64,000 bases of DNA from Aeromicrobium duanguangcaii (GTDB lineage: Bacteria > Actinomycetota > Actinomycetes > Propionibacteriales > Nocardioidaceae). The stretch is taken from assembly GCF_024508295.1 (NCBI RefSeq), contig NZ_CP101990.1, positions 1,860,001 through 1,924,000 on the forward strand. The letters run 5' to 3'. A model generated the notes under the pieces. That model ran no database searches. It saw nothing but the letters and a program-made list of their open reading frames with translations, and was not told the origin of the DNA. A program made the position numbers and the translations under genes. Shown here piece after piece: positions 34,486-42,877 of the stretch; positions within the stretch are counted from its first letter, which is position 1; each line of letters begins with the position of its first letter.

Positions 34486-36471
34486 TTATGGCCGAGACAG
34501 CCAACGTTCCCGGATGGAAGGGGCCAACCAGGTCCACACCATCGGCGTGGCCTCGTCGGAGAAGTGCAGCTGGTCGCGGAACACCTGGATGCCGTTCCGC
34601 TCCCGAGCGAAGCCGCGATCACACTCCAGGGCGTCGTACAGGTCCAGCACCGGCAGGTCGTGGCGGCCGGCCCAGTCTGTCAGCCAGCCGTTGATCCGGC
34701 GCGGATCGATGACCGTCTCGGCGATCTCGGGCCGGTCGTCGAACCAGCCCTGGTCCTGCGGGTCGATCTGGTAGTCGCCGATCGAGTCGGCACGGCACGG
34801 CAGGGTCGCCAGCTGGACCTGGCCGACGTCGGCGGCGCGGGCGTCGGCCAGCAGCGTGTCGAGCTGCTCCTCGACCGCCGCGCGGTACCGCGGGTCGTCG
34901 ACCTCCAGCAGGCGGCCGTCCTCCAGCTGGTGCGGGACGCCCAGGACCGATCCGACCATGAGCACGAGCACGTCGGTGTCAGCCTGACGCAGGTTGTCCG
35001 TCAGCTGCTCGCGGCCCAGACGGCACTCGGCGCTGACCGGCTCCTGGTTGCGCGGGGTCCAGTGGATCGGCCACGGCAGCAGGCTGCAGCCCTCGACCGC
35101 GAGATCGGTGACCGTCAGGTCCGAGAACGTCTGCTCGGGGAAGCCCTCGGCCAGGTAGTGCGCGACCGAGTCGCCGTAGAGCGCGGCGCGCACCGTCTCG
35201 TCGCCGGGAGCGTACTTCGGCGTCCCGTCGACCAGCGCCGGCACCCGCCCGGCGGCGATGTCCTCCTCGACGGTCGGGACGTCACCGACCCGCACGGCGG
35301 CGAACAGCACGGCCGCGGTGCCGACGACCGCGAGGATCCGGCCGCGATCGAACCCGCCGGTCAGCCGCGCGAGTCCGCCCATCATGACCGGGATCTCGAC
35401 CACGTGGAAGCTCAGCGCCGCCAGCGTGAGCGTCGCGAGTGACCCCAGGACCAGCGTGCCCACGAGGGGCAGGTTCTCGGCGTAGCGGTCGAGCCACAGC
35501 TTGACCGGCCAGTGCCACAGGTACAGCCCGTACGTCAGGATTCCCAGGTAGACCAGCGGCGCCACGGTGAAGACGCGGCGGAACAGTCCGGGGCCGCACT
35601 GGACGGCGCCGGCCAGGCCGATCGCGGTCAGCGTGGCCAGCATCAGCATGCCGCCGGACTCGAACATGAACGGCGACAGCGGCGGGACCACGAAGAAGCA
35701 CACGATCGACGTCAGCGTGGCCGCCCAGGCCCAGAACCCGGCGACACGCGGCCGCATCGGCAGGGGCCGCCTGCCGCTGTGGTCCGGTCCCACGGCGAAC
35801 GCGACCGCCATGCCGGCCAGCAGCGCCTGCACGCGGGTGTCGGTGCCGTAGTACGCGTGGGCCTGCGCCTCGGTCGATCCGACGCCCACCGCCGCGGTCC
35901 ACACCGCCGACGCCACCGCCAGTCCCCCGACGATCGCCACGCGTGTCGCCCGGCGGTGCACGAACCGGATCAGCGCCAGGACGAGGAACGGCGCGACGAG
36001 GTAGAACTGCTCCTCGACCGCGAGCGTCCACACGTGCCGCAGGAACGACGGGTTGGCCCACTCCACGAAGTACTGGTCGGCCTGCTCGACGAGGCGCCAG
36101 TTCATCACGAAGCCGACGGTCGCGAAGATGTCGCCGCGCATCGATCGGCGGGTCGCGTGGTCGGCCGCCACCACGGCCCACGTGGCGATGACGAGCAACA
36201 TGATGGTCAGCGCGGGGAGCAGCCGCCGGGCGCGCCGGCGGAAGAAGTCGAGGATGTCGAGCCGACCGAAGCGGGCGTGCTCCTTCAACATGATCGTGAC
36301 GATCACGTAGCCGGAGAAGACGAAGAACAGGCTGATGCCGACCCACGCGCCCTGCAGTGCCCCGACGCCGAAGTGGTAGAGCAGCAGCACGACGACGGCC
36401 AGGCCGCGCACACCGTCGAGCGTGGCACTGCGGGAACCCTGGCTGGTCTTGAGCGAGAACACACGGCTCAA
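34486..36471 (-). CDS. Acyltransferase-3/SGNH fusion protein (OafB-like)
   Basis: 661 aa. The acyltransferase-3 membrane domain (about 1-385) has the LLYHFGVGAL His motif, RRRARRLLPAL and WTLAVEEQFYLVAPF. A periplasmic SGNH domain follows, with block I ALYGDSVAHYLA (Ser435) and block V DQLHFSDEA. Such fusions O-acetylate cell-envelope glycans. The start is TTG 36471: it overlaps the stop of the preceding acyltransferase (TTGA) and has GGAGG 7 nt upstream. The longer frame is rejected. Confidence 0.87.
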   Translation of the reverse strand: MSRVFSLKTSQGSRSATLDGVRGLAVVVLLLYHFGVGALQGAWVGISLFFVFSGYVIVTIMLKEHARFGRLDILDFFRRRARRLLPALTIMLLVIATWAVVAADHATRRSMRGDIFATVGFVMNWRLVEQADQYFVEWANPSFLRHVWTLAVEEQFYLVAPFLVLALIRFVHRRATRVAIVGGLAVASAVWTAAVGVGSTEAQAHAYYGTDTRVQALLAGMAVAFAVGPDHSGRRPLPMRPRVAGFWAWAATLTSIVCFFVVPPLSPFMFESGGMLMLATLTAIGLAGAVQCGPGLFRRVFTVAPLVYLGILTYGLYLWHWPVKLWLDRYAENLPLVGTLVLGSLATLTLAALSFHVVEIPVMMGGLARLTGGFDRGRILAVVGTAAVLFAAVRVGDVPTVEEDIAAGRVPALVDGTPKYAPGDETVRAALYGDSVAHYLAEGFPEQTFSDLTVTDLAVEGCSLLPWPIHWTPRNQEPVSAECRLGREQLTDNLRQADTDVLVLMVGSVLGVPHQLEDGRLLEVDDPRYRAAVEEQLDTLLADARAADVGQVQLATLPCRADSIGDYQIDPQDQGWFDDRPEIAETVIDPRRINGWLTDWAGRHDLPVLDLYDALECDRGFARERNGIQVFRDQLHFSDEATPMVWTWLAPSIRERWLSRP

Positions 36472-38420
36472 CGGCCGGCCTCCTCGGCTTGGTCGCGAAC
36501 GAGCGGGGCCAGCCAGCTCCACACCATGATCGACGCCTCGGCGTCGAAGTGCAGGCCGTCAGTGAAGAGGGTGACGTCGTGGATCTTCTGGACAGGCCCG
36601 TCGCCGCAGCCGAGCGCCGCGTAGAGGTCCACCAGCGGGACGTCGCGCGCGGCAGCCCACGTCCGGACCCACCCGTTGACGGTCGTGGGCTCGGCGGTCG
36701 CGTCGATGACCTCGGGATGGTCGGCGACGTACCCCGAGATCCCCGGGATGGTGGCGAGCTGACGCGGGTCCCGGCAGGGCAGGGTCGCCACCTGCATCAC
36801 GGCGCCGGCCTCGTCGGCGCCCGCACGGAGCCGGTCGAGCGCATCGAGGATCTGGCGGCGGAACTGGCGTGACTCGAGCCAGACCGGACGGCCTTCGGGG
36901 TCCTCGTGCGGGATCGCGGCGAACGTCGGCACCATCACCAGCACCGTGTCGGCGCCGGCCGAGCGCACGTTGCTCGCGAAGTCACGCTTGCCGGCACGGC
37001 ACTCGGGCGTCTGCTCGACGTGGCGATAGGCGAGCCGCGAGTCGAGCAGGTCGCACCCCGGCTGGGCCAGTGACACGACGGTGAGGTCCTCGTACTGCTG
37101 CTGCGGGAACGACTCCGCGAGCCGGTCGGGGACGGAGTCGCCGAAGACCGCGATCGTCGCCGGCTCGCTGCCGGGGACGTACGGCGCCTGGTCGGCGCGG
37201 AGCGTCGGCACGTTCGCGGGGTCGACCGCCTGGCCCGTGGCGGGGACCTGTCCCACCATCAGCGCCAGGACCACGACTCCGGCAGGTGCGCCGACTGCCA
37301 GCCATGCCGGGCGGCCCCACCGCGGGACGAGGCCCCGCAGTCCGTGGTCCAGGACCGGGCGCTCGAGATAGCGGTAGCTCACGACGGCCAGCGCGATCGT
37401 GATCAGGCAGCCGACCACGATCTCGGCGGCCGTACCGATCTCGGGCCAGCCACGCTCGATCCAGAGCTTGATCGGCCAGTGATAGAGGTACAGCCCGTAG
37501 CTGCGCTCACCGAGGTAGGTGAACGGTCGCCAGTCCAGCAGCCGCTGCAGCGAGAGGTCGGAGCGGACGACGCACGCCCAGACGAGCACGGCCACGACGG
37601 CGGACTGCACGAGCAGGCCCCCGTGGTCGAAGAACAACGGCGACATCGGCGGCACGAACAGCATCGCGGCGACGGTGCCGGCGAACGCGAGCCAGGCGAC
37701 CGACTCCACGAGGGGACGTGAGGGGGCGGTACGCGGAGATCGCCCCCGCCCCGCCACGACATACGCCAGGATCACGCCGACGAGCAGGGACTGGGCGCGC
37801 GTGTCGGTGCCGTAATAGGCGTGGGCCTGCGCGGAGGCGTCCGCGACGCCGACCTGCGCGGTCCACCAGGCCGAGAGCAGGGCCAGCGAGGCCAGCACCA
37901 GCACGCTGACCCGCCGCGAGTGGAACCAGGCCAGGATCGCGAGCAGCAACGGCACGACGAGGTAGAACTGCTCCTCGACCGACAAGGTCCACGCGTGGCG
38001 CAGCATCGAGGCCGAGCCGAACTCGGCGAAGTACTGGTCGGCGTCGCCGATCAGGCGCCAGTTCATGACGAAGCCGAGGGTCGCGACGAGATCTCCGCGC
38101 AGCTGCCGGCGCGTCGCGTCGTCCGCGAACAGCAGGGCCCACACGGCCACGACGACCAGCAGGGCCACCAGCGCCGGGAGCAGCCGCCGGGCGCGCCGGC
38201 GGTAGAAGCCCAGCAGGTCGACCCGGCCGAACCGCTCGCGCTCGGCGATCAGCAGGCGCGCGATCAGGAACCCGGAGAGCACGAAGAACACGTTGATCCC
38301 GGTCCACGCGCCCGTGACGGCCGTGAGGCCGAAGTGATAGGCCATGAACAGCACCATGAAGCTGCCGCGGATGCCGTCGAGTGCCGCGACGCGCCGGCGG
38401 GTGGGCGCCGGCGCGGTCAT
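36468..38420 (-). CDS. Acyltransferase-3/SGNH fusion protein (OafB-like)
   Basis: 650 aa, clearly paralogous to the next gene downstream. The membrane domain has LDGIRGSFMVLFMAYHFGL, RRRARRLLPALVALL, HAWTLSVEEQFYLVVPL and YGLYLYHWPIKLW. The C-terminal SGNH hydrolase-like domain has block I VFGDSVPDRLAE (Ser429) and block V DGLHFDAEA. It should transfer acyl groups to an exported glycan. ATG 38420 overlaps the hddC-like stop (ATGA); the GTG two codons earlier is less likely. Confidence 0.87.
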   Translation of the reverse strand: MTAPAPTRRRVAALDGIRGSFMVLFMAYHFGLTAVTGAWTGINVFFVLSGFLIARLLIAERERFGRVDLLGFYRRRARRLLPALVALLVVVAVWALLFADDATRRQLRGDLVATLGFVMNWRLIGDADQYFAEFGSASMLRHAWTLSVEEQFYLVVPLLLAILAWFHSRRVSVLVLASLALLSAWWTAQVGVADASAQAHAYYGTDTRAQSLLVGVILAYVVAGRGRSPRTAPSRPLVESVAWLAFAGTVAAMLFVPPMSPLFFDHGGLLVQSAVVAVLVWACVVRSDLSLQRLLDWRPFTYLGERSYGLYLYHWPIKLWIERGWPEIGTAAEIVVGCLITIALAVVSYRYLERPVLDHGLRGLVPRWGRPAWLAVGAPAGVVVLALMVGQVPATGQAVDPANVPTLRADQAPYVPGSEPATIAVFGDSVPDRLAESFPQQQYEDLTVVSLAQPGCDLLDSRLAYRHVEQTPECRAGKRDFASNVRSAGADTVLVMVPTFAAIPHEDPEGRPVWLESRQFRRQILDALDRLRAGADEAGAVMQVATLPCRDPRQLATIPGISGYVADHPEVIDATAEPTTVNGWVRTWAAARDVPLVDLYAALGCGDGPVQKIHDVTLFTDGLHFDAEASIMVWSWLAPLVRDQAEEAGR

Positions 38421-39121
38421 GCCCACGCCTGACGGGCCTGCTCGAGGGCGTCGGGCGTGCCGACGTCGAGGAACGGTGCGTCGTCGCGGTGGGCACGGAC
38501 GTCCGCGCCGGCGGCCAGTCCCGGGAAGACGTCGACCTCGAGTGAGAGCGGCGCCGTGTCGGGCAGGTCCAGCAGGACGGCGCCGCGCATCACGTACGTC
38601 CCGGCGTTCACCAGCCCCGGCGCGGCGATCCGGGGCTTCTCGCGGAAGCCGGTGATCCGGGTCCCGGAGTCGTCGAGCGAGACCACGCCGTACGGGCGGG
38701 CGTCGTCGACCTCGCGGACGTGGATCGAGACATCGGCGCCGGACCGCTCGAACGCGTCGATCTGGGCGGCGAGGTCGTGGGCCGACAGCAGGTCGCCGTT
38801 CACGACGGCGACCGTGTCATCGGGCGCGACGCACGTGCGGGCGGCGAGGGCGAGCGCGCCGCCGGTGCCCAGCGGCTGCTGCTCGCGGCTGTAGGTCAGC
38901 CGCGCCTGCCAGCGCGACCCGTCGCCGAGCTCGTCCTCGACCTGCTGGGCGCCGAAGCCGGCGGCGATCACGATGTCGGGCACGCCGGCGCCGACGAGAC
39001 GGCGGATCTGATGGGCCACCAGCGGCTGTCCGCCGACGTCGACCAGGGGCTTCGGCAGGTCGCCGACAGCGGGCCTCAGCCGGGTCCCCAGACCCCCCGC
39101 CAGGACGATCGCTCGTCGCAC
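38417..39121 (-). CDS. hddC: Sugar-1-phosphate nucleotidyltransferase, HddC-like
   Basis: NTP-transferase of 234 aa. It shows the N-terminal IVLAGGLGTRLRPAVGDLPKPLVDVGG signature (GxGTRL plus the substrate-binding Lys), GTGGALALA and a VVNGDLL metal-binding Asp. This size and pattern match HddC, which makes GDP-D-glycero-alpha-D-manno-heptose from heptose 1-phosphate and GTP. HddA, GmhA and GmhB in the same region support this, but other mannose-1-phosphate-type guanylyltransferases cannot be excluded. GTG start; first gene of a four-gene series with the two acyltransferases and a methyltransferase. Confidence 0.78.
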   Translation of the reverse strand: MRRAIVLAGGLGTRLRPAVGDLPKPLVDVGGQPLVAHQIRRLVGAGVPDIVIAAGFGAQQVEDELGDGSRWQARLTYSREQQPLGTGGALALAARTCVAPDDTVAVVNGDLLSAHDLAAQIDAFERSGADVSIHVREVDDARPYGVVSLDDSGTRITGFREKPRIAAPGLVNAGTYVMRGAVLLDLPDTAPLSLEVDVFPGLAAGADVRAHRDDAPFLDVGTPDALEQARQAWA

Positions 39122-39179
39122 AGATTCCTGCCTTAACTCGTGGTTACCCGCGCGTACGCACGGCGCTGGTCATAGTAGT

Positions 39180-39647
39180 ATGCGTCACATGCTCGACGAC
39201 TCCGATGTGCGTTCTCGACCCCTGCCCAACCTGGGGACGAAGGTCGCGATCCTCGCCGCCATCCCCTTCCTGGCGTACGGGATCTACCTGCTGCTGACGC
39301 CGATCACGGACATCCAGACCAGTTCCGGAGCCATCTTCGAGTGCGGCTCTGCGTTGCAGCCGCCCGCGGACGACTTCCAGGAAGGCGTGTGCGGTCCGAT
39401 CAACCAGCAGTACCTGTACCGCTCCATCGCGGCGATCGTCGCGGCCGTGGGAATCGCGGGCGTCGGCGCCATGCTGTTCGGCTTCAGTCACCACGTCGAG
39501 CGGGCCGTCAGTCGCTCCGAGACCGGCGCCATCGGCGCCGGTGAGGACGCGCGGGCCATGTCCCACGAGGACACCCAGCGCCTGCGCGAGGACGACTACT
39601 ACGCCGACGGTGGCGCCCGCCGACGGCTCCTCGACGACGGTCGCTGA
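39180..39647 (+). CDS. Two-helix membrane protein of unknown function
   Basis: 155 aa, no recognised domain. Helices lie near residues 21-40 (VAILAAIPFLAYGIYLLL) and 82-104 (IAAIVAAVGIAGVGAMLFG). Between them is an extracytoplasmic loop with two cysteines (FECGSALQ and GVCGPI) that could form a disulfide. The acidic, Arg-rich C-terminus (DDYYADGG) is cytoplasmic. The start is uncertain: ATG 39180 or ATG 39189, with no Shine-Dalgarno for either. TAGTAT at 39175-39180 could be a -10 for a leaderless transcript starting at the second ATG. It is divergent from hddC and upstream of an acyltransferase. Confidence 0.6.
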   Translation: MRHMLDDSDVRSRPLPNLGTKVAILAAIPFLAYGIYLLLTPITDIQTSSGAIFECGSALQPPADDFQEGVCGPINQQYLYRSIAAIVAAVGIAGVGAMLFGFSHHVERAVSRSETGAIGAGEDARAMSHEDTQRLREDDYYADGGARRRLLDDGR

Positions 39648-39674
39648 GGACGGCGGTAGCCGCCCGTCCCTCCG

Positions 39675-41615
39675 ATGTCGCCTCCCACCGCACCGCCGCG
39701 TACGCGGCTGCCCTACCGCCCCGCCCTCGACGGTCTGCGAGCGGTGGCGATCGCGGGCGTCCTGGTGTTCCACCTGGACGAGAGCCTGCTGCCCGGCGGC
39801 TGGCTCGGCGTCGATCTGTTCTTCGTCCTGTCGGGCTTCCTGATCACGCACCTGCTCATGGCCGAGCAGGACCGGTGGGGCCGCATCAGCGTCGTCCGCT
39901 TCTGGGGCGCCCGCATGCGCCGGCTGCTGCCGTCGCTGCTGACGGTGCTGCTCGCCGTGGCGGCCGCGGCCTGGATCTGGACGGTGCCGGGTCGCCGCTC
40001 GGCGGTCGCCTGGGACATCGTCTCCTCGTTGTTCTACGTGTCGAACTGGCGGTTCATGCTCGGCGACGAGCAGTACTTCGACCAGCTCTCGCTGCCGTCG
40101 CCGGTGCGGCACACGTGGTCGCTGTCGATCGAGGAGCAGTTCTACATCGTCTTCCCGCTGCTGCTGATCGCGGTGGGCATCGTCGCCCGGACCCGCTACC
40201 GGGAGGCCGCGGTGTTCGCCCTGCTGGCGATCGCGTCCGCCGGCGCCATGGCGTACGGCTACCTCCACGGCGCCGAGATCACCGAGCTGTACTACAGCAC
40301 CTTCACGCGAGCCTTCGAGCTCTTGATCGGTGTGTGCGCGGCACTCATCCTGGGCCGGTCCGCCTTCACCGAGCGGCGGGCCTCCCCCGCGCGTGACGTG
40401 CAGGCGTGGGCTGCCCTGGCGGCGGTCGTCGCCGCGATGCTCCTGCTCGACTCGAACTCCGGAGTGGTCTTCACCGGCGGCCTCGTCGCGGTGTGCCTGG
40501 CGGCGCTCGTCACGATCCTGGCGGCCGCGGAAGGCCGGCCCGGTACGTTCACCGCCGTCCTGGGCAGCCCGATCCCCCGCTTCATCGGGCTCATCAGCTA
40601 TCCGCTCTACCTGTGGCACTGGCCGATCATCGTGTTCCTGCGTCCCGGGTCGACGCCGCTCGACGGCATCGCCCTCGACCTCGTGCGGGTCGGCCTCGCG
40701 GTGCTGCTGGCCTGGCTCACCTACCGCTTCATCGAGGCGCCCATCCGCGGCCGTCGCCCGATGATCACGTCGCTGCGGGGGGTGTCACGTGTCGTGACCG
40801 TCCTCGCGGCGCCGCTCGTGGTCGCCGGCGCGGTGGTCGTCGCCCACTCCGAGCCGATCGACGGTGACCGCGGCGCCCAGCACGGCGCCGCCGACAAGCC
40901 CCCGATCGTCCTGACGCCCGAGCCCTACACCGCCGAGGCACGGCGCTCGGCCATGCTGCTGGGCAACTCGATCCCGTTCAGCCTGTACCGGAACGTCGCG
41001 ACCCACGAGTTCCGCCAGCTCTCGCTGACGCACAGCACGCACCTGGGCTGCGACCCGTTCGCCCTGCAGAAGATCGTCGACGGCGAGCCCACCGAGCCCA
41101 CCCGCAGCTGCCTGGACTGGCGCGAGGAGTGGCCCGATGACGTCGCGAGGAACCAGCCCGACGTGTTGCTGTTCTTCGTGCCGCAGACCTTCGTCTCGGA
41201 CCTCGTGCACGACGGCGAGGTCGCCGAATTCGGCACGGACCGTCACAAAGAGCTGGTCCGCGAGGCGCTCGACCAGGTGGCGGCTCGCTCGACCGGTGCC
41301 CGCACCCTGGCCCTGTCGACGCTGGCGTGCCACGACATCCCCGCCTTCGACATCGTCGAGATGCAACAGCTCAACGACGTCGACCGGGTCAAGCAGGTCA
41401 ACGCGGTGGTGACCGACTGGGCCCGCCAGAACGACGTGCCGGTCGTGGACTCGTTCGGCGCCCTGTGCTCCGACGGCTACCGCCCGATGCTGGGCGACGA
41501 CCCCCTCTACGAGGACGGACTGCACTTCACCACCGAGTCGGCTCCGCTGGTGTGGGCCTGGATGATGCCCCAGGTCCTGCGCTTCGCCGACGCCGCCCAC
41601 GGGGAGGCACCATGA
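39675..41615 (+). CDS. Acyltransferase-3/SGNH fusion protein with GNS block I
   Basis: 646 aa. The acyltransferase-3 domain has YRPALDGLRAVAIAGVLVFHLDE, LLPGGWLGVDLFFVLSGFLIT, HTWSLSIEEQFYIVFPL and YPLYLWHWPIIVFL. The C-terminal SGNH-like domain has block I LLGNSIPFSLY (Gly430-Asn431-Ser432) in place of the usual GDS, and block V EDGLHFTTES. The nucleophile Ser and catalytic His are therefore kept while the Asp beside the Ser is Asn. ATG start without a strong Shine-Dalgarno. It overlaps the downstream flippase start by ATGA, so the pair is translationally coupled. Confidence 0.87.
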   Translation: MSPPTAPPRTRLPYRPALDGLRAVAIAGVLVFHLDESLLPGGWLGVDLFFVLSGFLITHLLMAEQDRWGRISVVRFWGARMRRLLPSLLTVLLAVAAAAWIWTVPGRRSAVAWDIVSSLFYVSNWRFMLGDEQYFDQLSLPSPVRHTWSLSIEEQFYIVFPLLLIAVGIVARTRYREAAVFALLAIASAGAMAYGYLHGAEITELYYSTFTRAFELLIGVCAALILGRSAFTERRASPARDVQAWAALAAVVAAMLLLDSNSGVVFTGGLVAVCLAALVTILAAAEGRPGTFTAVLGSPIPRFIGLISYPLYLWHWPIIVFLRPGSTPLDGIALDLVRVGLAVLLAWLTYRFIEAPIRGRRPMITSLRGVSRVVTVLAAPLVVAGAVVVAHSEPIDGDRGAQHGAADKPPIVLTPEPYTAEARRSAMLLGNSIPFSLYRNVATHEFRQLSLTHSTHLGCDPFALQKIVDGEPTEPTRSCLDWREEWPDDVARNQPDVLLFFVPQTFVSDLVHDGEVAEFGTDRHKELVREALDQVAARSTGARTLALSTLACHDIPAFDIVEMQQLNDVDRVKQVNAVVTDWARQNDVPVVDSFGALCSDGYRPMLGDDPLYEDGLHFTTESAPLVWAWMMPQVLRFADAAHGEAP

Positions 41616-42877
41616 ACCGATCGACCCGCGCCACCGTCTCGAGCGGCTCCATCGTCGCCGTCGCCATGATGGTCATGAACGTGGCGACATACGGGTTCAA
41701 CCTCGTCGCCGCGCGGCTGCTGGTGCCGGCCGAGTTCGGCGCCCTCACGGCGCTGCTGAGCCTCATCCTCATCGCCAACGTCGTCGCGCTGGCGCTGCAG
41801 GCGTCCATCGCCCGCCGCATCTCGGTCCACCCCGGCCAGGCGCTGCAGATCGTGCACACCGCGTCGCGGGTCGCCCTGGCGGTGTCGCTGCTGGTCGGCC
41901 TCGTCACCGCGTTGTCGAGCCCGATCCTGACTCCGGCGTTCTCGTTCGAGTCGATGTGGGCCGTCATCTGGTGCGGCGCCATGCTCGTGCCGCTGACCCT
42001 CGCCGGCGCCCAGCTGGGCGTCGCGCAGGGCACCGGGCGCTGGGGCAAGCTGGCCGCGCTGTACCTCGGCAACGGGTTCGGCCGACTCTTCGGCGGCGTG
42101 GCCGGACTGGCGATCGAGCCGACCGCGACGAACGCGATGCTCGGCCTGGCGATCGGCGCGTGGCTGCCGGTCCTGCTGGGCTGGGGGCTGCTCAAGGGCA
42201 CCGGCGGCGGAGACGTCCACAGCCGGCGGCCCCTCGTCTTCGAGACGATCGCGTCGGCCTCGACACTGCTGGCCTACTTCGCCTTCAGCAACGTCGACGC
42301 CCTGCTGGCACGCGGCGGCTTCTCCGAGCACGACAGCGGCCTCTACGCCTCGGGGCTGATCCTGACCAAGTCGACGATGTTCCTGCCGCAGTTCGTCAGC
42401 GTCGTGTTCTTCCCCAGCCTGGCCCGCGACTCGACCCACCGCACCCGACTGCGAGCGGCAGCCCTGGTCGCCTTCCTCGGCCTGTGCGTCGTCGCCGGCA
42501 GCGCGGTGCTGCCCCGGCTGGCACTGATCCTCGTCGGCGGCGACCAGTACCGCGAGGTCGCCGACGACCTATGGCTCTTCGCGCTGTCCGGCACGTTCCT
42601 GGCGATCGTCTACCTGCTGGTCTTCGACGCCCTCGCCCGCCGCTCCCCCGGCGTGGCCGTGCTGCTGTGGATCGCGTCGGCCGTGGTCTTCTCGATCGCC
42701 TGGTTCTGGACGATCGGCATCGTCGGCCTGGTCATCTCGATGGCCTCGACCGCTGCCGTGGTGGCGAGCCTGCTGCTGGTCTGGCCGCTGCTCAGACCGA
42801 GCAGGACGGGCGACGCCTCAGTGCCCGGCCTCGTGCCAGGTGCGACCGACCCCGACGGACACGTCGAGCGGGACTGA
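41612..42877 (+). CDS. Wzx-like polysaccharide flippase (MOP superfamily), second copy
   Basis: 421 aa with about twelve transmembrane helices. The N-terminal VMNVATYGFNLVAARLLVPAEFGALTALLSL is typical of polysaccharide export flippases. It is a distinct paralogue of the 32414 flippase, suggesting two lipid-linked substrates. ATG 41612 overlaps the acyltransferase stop (ATGA), with GGGGAGG 6 nt upstream. The last 60 nt overlap the convergent polA 3' end; the flippase tail there (SVPGLVPGATDPDGHVERD) looks non-conserved. Confidence 0.86.
   Translation: MNRSTRATVSSGSIVAVAMMVMNVATYGFNLVAARLLVPAEFGALTALLSLILIANVVALALQASIARRISVHPGQALQIVHTASRVALAVSLLVGLVTALSSPILTPAFSFESMWAVIWCGAMLVPLTLAGAQLGVAQGTGRWGKLAALYLGNGFGRLFGGVAGLAIEPTATNAMLGLAIGAWLPVLLGWGLLKGTGGGDVHSRRPLVFETIASASTLLAYFAFSNVDALLARGGFSEHDSGLYASGLILTKSTMFLPQFVSVVFFPSLARDSTHRTRLRAAALVAFLGLCVVAGSAVLPRLALILVGGDQYREVADDLWLFALSGTFLAIVYLLVFDALARRSPGVAVLLWIASAVVFSIAWFWTIGIVGLVISMASTAAVVASLLLVWPLLRPSRTGDASVPGLVPGATDPDGHVERD

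Noticed and set aside
8649-42817. Glycan region as a recent mobile island
   Set aside because: No transposase, integrase, flanking direct repeat or visible change in base or codon use; I keep only the weaker claim of an unusual location.
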